This document shows positions 1 through 7,584 of a stretch of 11,194 nucleotides of DNA, piece by piece. The position numbers and the translations under genes are program-made. The notes under the pieces were generated by a model, which was given only the letters and a program-made list of their open reading frames with translations, was not told the DNA's origin and made no database searches. Numbering within the stretch: position 1 is the first letter of the stretch; each line of letters opens with the position of its first letter. The DNA comes from Euryarchaeota archaeon UBA91 (GTDB lineage Archaea > Thermoplasmatota > Poseidoniia > Poseidoniales > Poseidoniaceae): the NCBI GenBank assembly GCA_002499705.1, contig DAMU01000086.1, positions 1 to 11,194 of the forward strand. Direction: 5' to 3'.

Positions 1-3000
1 GTCCAAACTTTACCTGCCTCGGTATCATTCCATGACAGTTGCCCGTCAAGGCTCGACCAGTATTCGATTTCGAGGGTGTCACCTTCGGGGTCGATGGTAG
101 CAGTACCGTCAAGTGTAACTTCATCTTCACTGGCATTTCCAAGTCGAGTTAATGTGAAAACAGGTTCTGGAACTTCATTGTACAATTCTACTGGAATTAT
201 GTATACAGATGCTGGGTGGTTAATGCCATCAGAGGCGTAGATTTCTAAGTCAAAAGTAGAAGGTACTGTTTCAGCCATTGAAAGGTTCATCCAAATCTCC
301 GTAGGACATTCCGCTGATAGCCAAGGTTGCCCCTGCCCCTGTTGATACGAGCGTTTAATCCAACACGATAGCGTATCGCCTTCTGGATCAAAAGTTCCAG
401 TGAGGTTGAAGAGAACATTTTGGGTTCGAGGAATGACAAGTTCAGACCACGGCGTCATTGCAGGTGTAACATCAAAGACAATTGTAGGTGGCTGATTCAC
501 CAATTCAATGGTTCGAGTTTCAGTAACACAATTTCCTTTATCGTCACACACGACCAGTGTAATGTCGTGAATTCCATCTGACAATGAGCATGAATAGGCA
601 TCTTGACCATTCGCAGTAAAGGCAAAACCGTTCTCAGGGCCGTTGACAGACTGCCAGGTTCCGGTGCAAGATGAGAGAATGTCTCCATCAAGACTGCTGT
701 CCCAAGAAAAGGTCAATGGGTCATCATCTAAGTCCCATGAATCTGAAGCATTGAACACTACCCCTCCTTGTGATGGATAAACGGAGCTGGCTTCTGGTGT
801 TGACCACATCAGGAACGGAGGTTGATTCTCGAGAGGAAGTATGCATTGAACAAAACGGTCTTGGTCTAACGTTACAGTGGTTGAATTGGAAACGCTGTCA
901 TAGCCGCATGAAACGGTTACAGATGTGAAACTTGAAGCGCCTGTATTGGTCCAACGCTGACCAATAAAATCGGGGAGTGGACGATATCCAAGTTCATCGG
1001 TAGAGTCTTGAACATTTGATTCAAATTGGGAGAAAGAAGCGCCGACATTCGCACCTGGAATTCCGTTGCTGTTGTTGTTAATGACCCAGACATTGATGTC
1101 GTAGGCAACATCGATGGTTGCACCGGATGCGATGGTTGGAGAGGATTGGGTGAAGTCAAAGTTAGCGGGTTGGTGAAGATGTAAATCTGAATTTGAATCA
1201 AGTTGAAGGATAGTCGGTGTCAATCCTAAATCGGTGAATCCTGACCAGTTCACTTGACTGTTCACAAGTTGGATGGTTCCCGTGCATTCTGCCGATACTG
1301 TGTTCCCAATTCCTGACAAATCAAGATGGTTCGACAGTTGGAGACACTCTGTTCCGCTGAACGTGGTATTACTCAATTCGGAAGGATAATTGTTATGATT
1401 TTGTCCATCCCATTCTATTCCGGAATGATTACCATGCATCATGAGAGAATGAATCGAGGCAGCTGCTTGAATAATCTCGACAGCAGGTATGTCAGTTCCA
1501 GTTCCTCGTTCAGTATGAATCTCAATTCCATCAATGTTGATGACTCCACCCTGTTGACCGAGATTCAAACCGGAATTATCAGCACGTAGAGGCGTGAAAT
1601 TGGCACCGTTGTCAGCAAGCAAAATATCGCTTAACCACAAGTCTGCTGAATCTTGAATGAGTATTCCAGAACCTGCCGAGTTGGTAACATCGCAACTGGA
1701 GCAGATAACATCCAACTGTGGATGAGAAACCGTCTTTGAACGGTCAAAATATATCCCGGCTTTTTCTTCATCAGTATTTCCACTGAAACCGTTATACTGG
1801 ACTGTGAGGTTTTCAAGATATGTGTCAATGTTATCCAGTAAATGAGCACCAGAATGACTGTTGTTTTCTAGCGTCGAATTTGTAATCCTAACCGAAGAGT
1901 AATCAAGGTACATTCCATCTTCAGAATTATTGTGTAAATACACGTCATTTGCTTCCCATTCGGCCTTGTATGAATGTATTCCTGGACCTACTGAACCCGA
2001 AATCTCAAGCCCGTCAAAAACCGGAGCGGATGCGAAAATCCAAGTTATTGCAAGCCCTGCTTTGTGAGGTCCTTCTCCCGGGTCGCCCGAATCACGGATG
2101 GTGAGATTTCTAAACGTCGTTGAAGCATCAGCATAATACAAACGGACACCAGTCGAGGTTGAATTTTCAATCACCGTGTTCTCGAACCAAGCACCTGTGG
2201 AATTGACATCGATTGCAGCATATGCAATGTTAGCGGTTTTAGCGCCAATACTACCCGTTCCTGTAACGGTTAAGTTGGTGAAGTCTGCAGTTTCATAATT
2301 GGTGTAATTGGAGTGATTTTCCTTATCGACATATACGCCCCTGTACATCGAATTACTCACGGTACAATCTCTGAAAACGGCCCGAGTATAACCGCCATCA
2401 TCGATGTGGCGAACAACAATCCCATGATCAGAGCGATCAACACTGAGATTTATCAAAAGTGGTTGGCTGTCTTCAATCCAAACTCCAGCAGAAATAGCCC
2501 AACTTGAACCGCTGACATTACTCATCACCAGATTACGAAGAACGCCGCCTGAACCACCCCAGATATTGATGGCACGGGTAAGATGGTCAGTGAATAGAGC
2601 ACCGTCAACAATTGGAGTTGAACCCGAACCGATGGATAGGCCCAACCCATATCGCCAATCTCCTTGGAATGGAAGCACTCTGCCGGCTTGATTGATGACT
2701 AAATCGAAGATTTGTGGGGCAGAATTGCTGAACATGTCAATGCCAACTCGGTCCGGATTGAGAAGAGTAAGATTGTGGATGATTGGATTTGCTCCATACA
2801 TTGTAAGCCCATAGATTGAATCTTCGATGGTCAAGTTGTTGAGAAGTGAGCCGCGGTTGTTTGAACTGCTGTTGAATTGAATTCCTTCGTGGTCAGATCC
2901 TGTCAAGGAAGTAAGCGTCACTGGACAAGCAACAGTGCCTTCAACGGTCAAACGACCCTCAACATAAATCCGAGCGCCCGAACCCATTTCCACTTGCGTG

Positions 3001-3239
3001 CATGGTGAAATAATTAATTCATCAAAGACTGAAACAGTATACGTTGATGTCACCGTTACTGAACCTGTCCAAGTCGTTTGAGCACGTGCGTTTACGAACT
3101 CTGGAGTCGCTGATTCTGCAAAATCATGTTCTGATTCATCTTCGTCATACAGTGAGGAAGAAATACCGGTAAAAGGGGTTGCAATGAGTAAAAAAAGAAC
3201 AATCCAAATCCCATATGAAGAACGGTTTTGAAGGTCCAT
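1..3239 (-). CDS. Giant secreted parallel beta-helix protein with PKD-like repeats (C-terminus cut off by window edge)
   Basis: The minus-strand frame stays open for 1079 codons from ATG 3239-3237 to the left edge. Residues 11-22 are hydrophobic after a short polar/Arg start, giving a signal peptide or anchor. Residues about 60-690 are Asn/Ser/Thr/Gly-rich with recurring beta-helix rungs of the type hydrophobic-x-N-L-T-V/I, with N-L-T/S at 135, 156, 264, 322, 378 and 477; this resembles NosD/Pbh1-type right-handed beta-helices. Residues about 711-800 look like a carboxypeptidase-regulatory/Ig-like beta domain (N-G-I-P-G-A-N-V). Three PKD/cadherin-like units then begin near 804, 914 and 1020; the last two share D-P-E-G-D-T-L. 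The protein is probably an extracellular or surface-anchored adhesin or polysaccharide-interacting protein. No catalytic residues are assignable. In-frame ATG 3299-3297 is an alternative start adding 20 residues; I prefer 3239 because it puts the hydrophobic segment near the N-terminus. The fold is well supported; the function is unknown. Confidence 0.85.
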   Translation of the reverse strand, partial: MDLQNRSSYGIWIVLFLLIATPFTGISSSLYDEDESEHDFAESATPEFVNARAQTTWTGSVTVTSTYTVSVFDELIISPCTQVEMGSGARIYVEGRLTVEGTVACPVTLTSLTGSDHEGIQFNSSSNNRGSLLNNLTIEDSIYGLTMYGANPIIHNLTLLNPDRVGIDMFSNSAPQIFDLVINQAGRVLPFQGDWRYGLGLSIGSGSTPIVDGALFTDHLTRAINIWGGSGGVLRNLVMSNVSGSSWAISAGVWIEDSQPLLINLSVDRSDHGIVVRHIDDGGYTRAVFRDCTVSNSMYRGVYVDKENHSNYTNYETADFTNLTVTGTGSIGAKTANIAYAAIDVNSTGAWFENTVIENSTSTGVRLYYADASTTFRNLTIRDSGDPGEGPHKAGLAITWIFASAPVFDGLEISGSVGPGIHSYKAEWEANDVYLHNNSEDGMYLDYSSVRITNSTLENNSHSGAHLLDNIDTYLENLTVQYNGFSGNTDEEKAGIYFDRSKTVSHPQLDVICSSCDVTNSAGSGILIQDSADLWLSDILLADNGANFTPLRADNSGLNLGQQGGVINIDGIEIHTERGTGTDIPAVEIIQAAASIHSLMMHGNHSGIEWDGQNHNNYPSELSNTTFSGTECLQLSNHLDLSGIGNTVSAECTGTIQLVNSQVNWSGFTDLGLTPTILQLDSNSDLHLHQPANFDFTQSSPTIASGATIDVAYDINVWVINNNSNGIPGANVGASFSQFESNVQDSTDELGYRPLPDFIGQRWTNTGASSFTSVTVSCGYDSVSNSTTVTLDQDRFVQCILPLENQPPFLMWSTPEASSVYPSQGGVVFNASDSWDLDDDPLTFSWDSSLDGDILSSCTGTWQSVNGPENGFAFTANGQDAYSCSLSDGIHDITLVVCDDKGNCVTETRTIELVNQPPTIVFDVTPAMTPWSELVIPRTQNVLFNLTGTFDPEGDTLSCWIKRSYQQGQGQPWLSAECPTEIWMNLSMAETVPSTFDLEIYASDGINHPASVYIIPVELYNEVPEPVFTLTRLGNASEDEVTLDGTATIDPEGDTLEIEYWSSLDGQLSWNDTEAGKVW

Positions 3240-3283
3240 ACCTTCTGCTGAGTGAAAGAGCATTTGAAGGGTTCTATGAAATG

Positions 3284-3298
3284 TGAGACGGAGTCTCA
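3284..3298. other. Short perfect inverted repeat in the leader of the giant surface-protein gene
   Basis: TGAGAC and GTCTCA form perfect 6-bp arms around a 3-nt centre (GGA). The repeat sits in the 117-bp gap between the STAND-regulator stop codon and the preferred start of the surface-protein gene, about 45 bp upstream of that start. It could be an RNA hairpin in the 5' leader, a DNA operator, or a weak 3' structure for the upstream gene. No T-run follows on the minus strand, so an intrinsic terminator is unlikely. If translation starts at 3299, the repeat lies inside codons 1-6 instead. Confidence 0.35.
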
Positions 3299-3356
3299 TC
3301 TGTGATTCGACACATTCACAAGATAGACGCCTGATATTGGTATGCGTTGAAAGGCC

Positions 3357-5573
3357 TTAGAGCAGAGCGTGGAGTTTTGCTTCAATCGTATTTGCGACTC
3401 GTGGACATCCCGCTGCTCGATATTTTGTTATCGCTTCTTTTAGAGCCGCTTGACGTAGCGATGGATTCAGTTGTGATGTGCACATCCACCATCGTGCATC
3501 GAGTCGGTGATGAAGACTACTTTTCTCCGATTCATTCGGCTTGGATACGAAAAGGAATTCAGCATTCGCTTGCTCTTCATCATGCTCCAGTAATGCTTCT
3601 ACGAGGGTTAAACGTAACGAATCACGATGTAGAATGCTGTTCTGTTGCTCAATAGCTCTGCGAGTAATTTTGATTGCTTCAGAGGAAAATGAATTGTTTT
3701 CTCTTGCTTTGCGCAATGCGGCTTTGGCTTCGAGTGCTAAAACAATGGCGTCATCAACTCCTCCTATTGAAACAAGAGTTTTGCGTAGAGTTTCTGCCTT
3801 GACAAAGTTAGATTGAGTCAACGCTAATGCGTGTTGGACCATGGTGAGCGCTACAACCGTAACCGTTCGTTGAATTGGGTCATCTGGAAGAACGACATGG
3901 CTAAGGTAATGTTTGATTTGCGCAATATTTTCTTTGCTGAGCGAAATCTCTCTTCGGTCATCAAGCCGGCGAGATGCTGCCGAAATCGCCAACTGATTTT
4001 TTTGCTGTTGAGTACCAAGAGTTAACCCTGTATTAATTGCTGAATCGGCGTCATCAATTCGTCCTTCGAGATATGCAAGACTCATGGAAATCTCATTCAA
4101 CGAGCCTTCGTCTTCAATCGAAGAAAGGTGGTTGTGCGCATGGGCGGGTTCACATCGTTGCAAGGCAATTTTCGCTGCTAGATAATGGAGATGAGAAGGC
4201 GCTTGAGAGACGTCTATCGCTTGTTCAAGGAGAATGGAAAGTGCATTACTATGTGTTGATGCAAGAGTGTCAAAGGCAGAGTTGCAATACACCTCAAGTT
4301 CGTCGGATTCAGCGCCAATACGATGGTAAAGCAGGATGATTTGATCATCAAGTGTCTGAGCACAAGATTCCCAATGTTTGACTGCTTCTCTATGGAGTTT
4401 CAGTTTTACTTCACTGCTCATGGTTGAACGACGAACATTTCGTATCAGGTGTTGCAATTCCATTTTTTGCATTCCCGTAGTCCAACGCAAAAACGCTGAT
4501 TCATCCAGGGTACCAACCACCTCGTCATCGTATGCTTTGCTCGCTTCAATAGGCCGAGGAAGAAGAACAAGATGATCCAATCCTGAACGGGTTGAATCAT
4601 CCAATGTCGATAACACAACATCCTCAACATACGATTGAATGTCTGAATTTGCCTCGGGCAAAGTCGTTTCTTTATGATACAGTTGTATGGCTAAAGGATG
4701 TCCTCCTAAACGTTCAACAATGTGCTCACGCTCTTCTTCGTTTTGGAACTCTCCGAGTAATTTTACAGCATCGGGAATATCCAAAGGTGGAATTGAGAGG
4801 CGTTCGACATGTTCGAAGGAGACAAGTGGCTCTCTACCTATGAAAATGAACTTTGGTCCTTGCGCTTCTTCGATTTGTTTGCAGAATGCATGGAAGCGTG
4901 AAAGGTGGCGTTGTGAAATGAGATGTACATCGTCAAAAACAAAGAGTTCTCCTCTGCACTGGTCAGCAAGATAATCACATAATGCATCAAAATCTGATGG
5001 CCGGGTTTCTGGAAGAGCCATCGCAGAACACAATGCTTCAAAATCGGAAAACTCATCCGCAGTTGCCCAACGAAGTGTTCTGCCCTCTGAAGTTAGATGG
5101 TTAGCTAGAGCGACGCCTACCGTTGTTTTTCCAATACCGGGTAGACCACTCAAGATGAAACTGTGATGCTCTTCAGTCAAGGAAAGAGCTGATTGAATAA
5201 GTTCAGAGCGTCCAAAAACTTCGCCGATTTGAGGGATGTCGCCGAGAACTGAGCCACTTGAACTGCTCTTGCGAGGTTTCAGCGTTTCTTCACCCAGTGA
5301 ATCGAAAAGAATCCGCCCTTCTTTGGTAAGATGGTATACATTTCTGCGACGAGAACCACCGCCTACAACGTGTGCCATTCGCTTGAATATCAAACCCTCA
5401 GTTTCAAGGGAATTCAACGGTGCATTGAGTGCGGAACGTACAACTCCAAGAGATTCGCTGAGCCCAGGAAGAGAGATTTCACGAGTCACGTCCCAAGCTT
5501 TTTCAAGCGTTTGAGAATACATCCCAAGGAGGCGAAGGAGGCGTTCTTGTGGCGATGAAAGCCTCCTCGACAT
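3357..5573 (-). CDS. Winged-helix / STAND-type P-loop ATPase regulator with helical-repeat C-terminus
   Basis: This is a 738-residue soluble protein with no signal peptide or membrane segment. Residues about 8-95 look like a winged helix-turn-helix: helices, then a Gly/Arg-rich wing (G-G-G-S-R-R-R-N-V-Y-H-L-T-K-E-G). The P-loop is G-L-P-G-I-G-K-T-T at 143-151. The Walker B-like strand L-F-V-F-D-D-V-H is at 210-217, a sensor-like strand F-I-F-I-G-R-E at 242-248, and the G-H-P-L-A-I motif typical of STAND/NB-ARC/MalT-like NTPases at 291-296. From about 400 to the end it is helix-rich with TPR-like periodicity. In this family, ATP-dependent conformational switching on ligand or partner binding controls DNA binding, so I infer a signal-responsive transcription regulator. 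Start ATG 5573-5571 has a good Shine-Dalgarno site. It lies upstream of the giant surface-protein gene on the same strand and divergent from the TPR gene, which are plausible targets. The signal is unknown. Confidence 0.85.
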   Translation of the reverse strand: MSRRLSSPQERLLRLLGMYSQTLEKAWDVTREISLPGLSESLGVVRSALNAPLNSLETEGLIFKRMAHVVGGGSRRRNVYHLTKEGRILFDSLGEETLKPRKSSSSGSVLGDIPQIGEVFGRSELIQSALSLTEEHHSFILSGLPGIGKTTVGVALANHLTSEGRTLRWATADEFSDFEALCSAMALPETRPSDFDALCDYLADQCRGELFVFDDVHLISQRHLSRFHAFCKQIEEAQGPKFIFIGREPLVSFEHVERLSIPPLDIPDAVKLLGEFQNEEEREHIVERLGGHPLAIQLYHKETTLPEANSDIQSYVEDVVLSTLDDSTRSGLDHLVLLPRPIEASKAYDDEVVGTLDESAFLRWTTGMQKMELQHLIRNVRRSTMSSEVKLKLHREAVKHWESCAQTLDDQIILLYHRIGAESDELEVYCNSAFDTLASTHSNALSILLEQAIDVSQAPSHLHYLAAKIALQRCEPAHAHNHLSSIEDEGSLNEISMSLAYLEGRIDDADSAINTGLTLGTQQQKNQLAISAASRRLDDRREISLSKENIAQIKHYLSHVVLPDDPIQRTVTVVALTMVQHALALTQSNFVKAETLRKTLVSIGGVDDAIVLALEAKAALRKARENNSFSSEAIKITRRAIEQQNSILHRDSLRLTLVEALLEHDEEQANAEFLFVSKPNESEKSSLHHRLDARWWMCTSQLNPSLRQAALKEAITKYRAAGCPRVANTIEAKLHALL

Positions 5574-5582
5574 GTGTTAACC

Positions 5583-5588
5583 CACCTC
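5583..5588 (-). promoter_or_regulatory. Shine-Dalgarno site of the STAND regulator
   Basis: On the minus strand, GAGGTG lies 9 nt before ATG 5573. It matches the complement of the usual 16S 3' end and fixes the regulator's start. The same core and the same 9-nt spacing recur before the GST-like gene, which supports its use in this organism. Confidence 0.7.
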
Positions 5589-5601
5589 GGCGTTTGTTTC
5601 T

Positions 5602-5618
5602 AAGGGAATCCCTTTATG
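5602..5618 (-). promoter_or_regulatory. Candidate promoter and autoregulatory operator of the STAND regulator
   Basis: On the minus strand, the TATA-like CATAAAG (5618-5612) lies 38 bp before the start codon. It overlaps a perfect 13-bp dyad, AAGGGA-A-TCCCTT (5602-5614). With an archaeal TATA-to-start distance of about 25 bp, transcription would begin near 5590, just before the Shine-Dalgarno site. A dyad between TATA and transcription start is a common layout for archaeal winged-helix autorepression. The dyad is seen directly; promoter and operator roles are inferred. A second CATAAAG occurs at 7543-7549, upstream of another gene. Confidence 0.4.
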
Positions 5619-5684
5619 CGTCAAGTCGAGAAGAACTCCATTATTCTTGATTCCGTAATCTAAATGACTGAAACCGTAAAAAAA

Positions 5685-5707
5685 TATAATCATCCAACCT
5701 ATATAAT
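5685..5707 (+). promoter_or_regulatory. Tandem TATA-box candidates for the TPR gene
   Basis: Two TATAAT cores lie at 5685-5690 and 5702-5707, in the most AT-rich part of the 177-bp divergent region. The downstream copy reads CTATATAATTA and would place transcription start near 5728, leaving a leader of about 20 nt before ATG 5751. No convincing Shine-Dalgarno sequence precedes that ATG. Because the organism appears archaeal, I read these as TATA boxes, not bacterial -10 elements. Which copy is used is unknown. Confidence 0.5.
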
Positions 5708-5750
5708 TACAATGCGTTGAAGTTAAATGGTATCGCCCTAAAATGGGGTT

Positions 5751-7508
5751 ATGGACCTTGCACCTACTGATTATGACTACGGCGTCGCGTCGAATTACTT
5801 CTTTGCCTCAAACATTACATGCGCCAATGATGAAGCACGTAAAATGTATGTCAAAGCCTTTGGACACATGCTCAACTACAACCATGAAGAAGCAATTGCT
5901 TGTTTCAGCCAATGTGCTGAACTCGACCCTACCTGCGCTATGGCTTACTGGGGTATTGCATACTGTGTATCTTCAAACTATAACTGGAGCCCTGGACTCG
6001 GATCCGGCCACGATTATATCCAAACAGCACTCACGCTCAAAGAAGGCTGCACTGAACTTGAACAAGACCTCATTGATGCACTCTCGAAGCGACACTCTGC
6101 TGAGGCTCGTGATGCAGCAGACCCTTCAGTCCTCAACATGGGGAACAGCCCAGAATTGAACGTAGCATTTGCCGAAGCAATGGCTCCTCTCTACGAAAAA
6201 TACGCTGGTAATCTTGATGTGACTGCAGTTTATGTTGAAGCACTCATGAATCTAAAAGCATGGCAACTTTGGGACAAGAATACAACCACTGGTGAAATCA
6301 CTCCTGCCGACGAGAACACATTGTTACTGGTCAAGGTTATGGAAGATGCTTTTGAGGCGAGTGAAGAAGCAAAAGTTCACCCTGCTCTTTGCCACCTTTA
6401 TTGCCACGCTCTGGAATTATCTCCATTCCCTGAAAGAGCCTTGCCTGCTGCTGATGTGCTCCGCACACTCATGCCAGGATTGGGTCACCTTGTCCACATG
6501 CCATCTCACATTGATGCTTGGGTCGGGCAATGGAAAGAAGCCATCGACTGTAACATTGCTGCTGTAGAAGCTGACGACCGCTATGTCGAAATCACTGGTA
6601 ATGAATCCCAGTTTTACAAGTTCTATCGAATGCACAACCACCACTTCGTTGTTTGGTGCGCAATGTTCGAAGGACAATACGAAACTGCTCTCAAATATGC
6701 CCGCAAAGCAGTTGACACACTTCCTGCCGGTGATGAGAACTCTGGAGTTCAATTCATGCTTGCTGGTATCATTCCAATGGGCGCTATTTTCCTTGAATCA
6801 TACGTCACCATGCCATGGCACGTCATGATTCGATTCGGAAAGTGGGATGAAATCATCGCTGAACCAATGTATTCTGACAAAGAAGTATTCCCTGCAACCA
6901 TCGCTACACAACATTACGCACGTGGTGTCGCATTTGCATCAAAGGGAATGGTTGCTGAGGCTGAAGCAGAACAAGTTCTGTTCGAAGAAGCACTCACTAA
7001 TCCAGCACTTGCAGGCCGAGTATTGCACAACAATCTAATGTATCAAGACCCAAGCGAAGGGCCTTGTATCTTATTGGTCAACGCTGCTGTTCTCGCTGGT
7101 GAAATTGAATACCGAAAGCAATTCCAAGCAAAGGCTCGTGGAGAAGCATCTGACTTTACCGCTGCCTTTGATCACCTACGCCGTGGTGTTGATCTCTCTC
7201 TCAACCTTGCTTACAACGAACCATGGGGCCAAATGCAACCGGTTCGCCACATCCTTGGAGCATTGCTTCATGAGCAAGGAGAATACGAAGAGGCTGAAGC
7301 TGTTTACCGTGCAGACATCAAGCTCTGGAAAGACAACATGTGGGGACTTCTCGGTCTCAAACTCTGTCTTGAAGCTCGTGGTGATGCACCTGAAGAACTC
7401 GCTCAAGTCACTGCCTTGTTCAACGAACGCAGTTCACGTGCTGACATCATTCCAGCAAAGACTTGCTTCTGTGCCCAAGACAGCCTTGAGAAGAGTTGCT
7501 GCGATTAA
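5751..7508 (+). CDS. TPR-repeat protein with conserved-looking His cluster, cytoplasmic
   Basis: This is a 585-residue protein with no signal peptide. A clear TPR-like unit covers about 35-75 (N-H-E-E-A-I-A-C-F-S-Q-C-A-E-L-D-P followed by A-M-A-Y-W-G-I-A). Further TPR-like helix pairs lie near 258-280, 305-330 and 490-540 (E-Q-G-E-Y-E-E-A-E-A-V-Y). Between them lies a His-rich segment: H210, H215, H219 and E222, then H246, H249 and H253 in the G-H-L-V-H-M-P-S-H-I block. I recall this block from uncharacterised bacterial TPR proteins. The C-terminus carries C572, C574, C583 and C584. Family length and overall order look intact. TPRs imply a protein-binding scaffold; the His cluster suggests a metal site or a buried structural core, which is inference. 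An in-frame TAA at 5739-5741 leaves ATG 5751 as the only reasonable start. It may be cotranscribed with the NTF2-like gene 76 bp downstream. Actual function unknown. Confidence 0.85.
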   Translation: MDLAPTDYDYGVASNYFFASNITCANDEARKMYVKAFGHMLNYNHEEAIACFSQCAELDPTCAMAYWGIAYCVSSNYNWSPGLGSGHDYIQTALTLKEGCTELEQDLIDALSKRHSAEARDAADPSVLNMGNSPELNVAFAEAMAPLYEKYAGNLDVTAVYVEALMNLKAWQLWDKNTTTGEITPADENTLLLVKVMEDAFEASEEAKVHPALCHLYCHALELSPFPERALPAADVLRTLMPGLGHLVHMPSHIDAWVGQWKEAIDCNIAAVEADDRYVEITGNESQFYKFYRMHNHHFVVWCAMFEGQYETALKYARKAVDTLPAGDENSGVQFMLAGIIPMGAIFLESYVTMPWHVMIRFGKWDEIIAEPMYSDKEVFPATIATQHYARGVAFASKGMVAEAEAEQVLFEEALTNPALAGRVLHNNLMYQDPSEGPCILLVNAAVLAGEIEYRKQFQAKARGEASDFTAAFDHLRRGVDLSLNLAYNEPWGQMQPVRHILGALLHEQGEYEEAEAVYRADIKLWKDNMWGLLGLKLCLEARGDAPEELAQVTALFNERSSRADIIPAKTCFCAQDSLEKSCCD

Positions 7509-7540
7509 GCAGACTCAGAGCATTCATCGTGACCCTTTTG

Positions 7541-7550
7541 TTCATAAAGC
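7541..7550 (+). promoter_or_regulatory. TATA-like element before the NTF2-like gene
   Basis: TTCATAAAGC lies 35-44 bp before ATG 7585. It contains the CATAAAG core also found 38 bp before the STAND regulator's start. It would place transcription start near 7570, giving a very short leader. If real, the NTF2-like gene has its own promoter besides any read-through from the TPR gene. The evidence is composition and spacing only. Confidence 0.3.
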
Positions 7551-7559
7551 GCCGATTGA

Positions 7560-7578
7560 ACCATCCTTCTAAGATGGT
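7560..7578 (+). other. Small hairpin overlapping the ribosome-binding region of the NTF2-like gene
   Basis: ACCATC (7560-7565) and GATGGT (7573-7578) can form a 6-bp stem with a 7-nt loop, ending 6 nt before ATG 7585. The weak Shine-Dalgarno-like GGTG (7576-7579) would be mostly inside the stem. It could limit translation initiation or be chance. Confidence 0.3.
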
Positions 7579-7584
7579 GTAACC

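Noticed and set aside
1326..1589. Plus-strand 87-codon frame opposite the surface-protein gene
   Set aside because: It lies fully inside the long minus-strand frame that encodes recognisable beta-helix sequence. Its own translation shows no domain, and it has no Shine-Dalgarno site. The other short frames in 497-2507 were rejected for the same reason.
3357..5573. STAND ATPase as an Avs-like antiviral defence protein
   Set aside because: The N-terminal domain looks like a DNA-binding winged helix, not an effector nuclease, protease or TIR. No other defence gene is nearby.
7509..7540. Intrinsic terminator after the TPR gene (T-run near 7535)
   Set aside because: Only four consecutive T residues are present and no stem precedes them.
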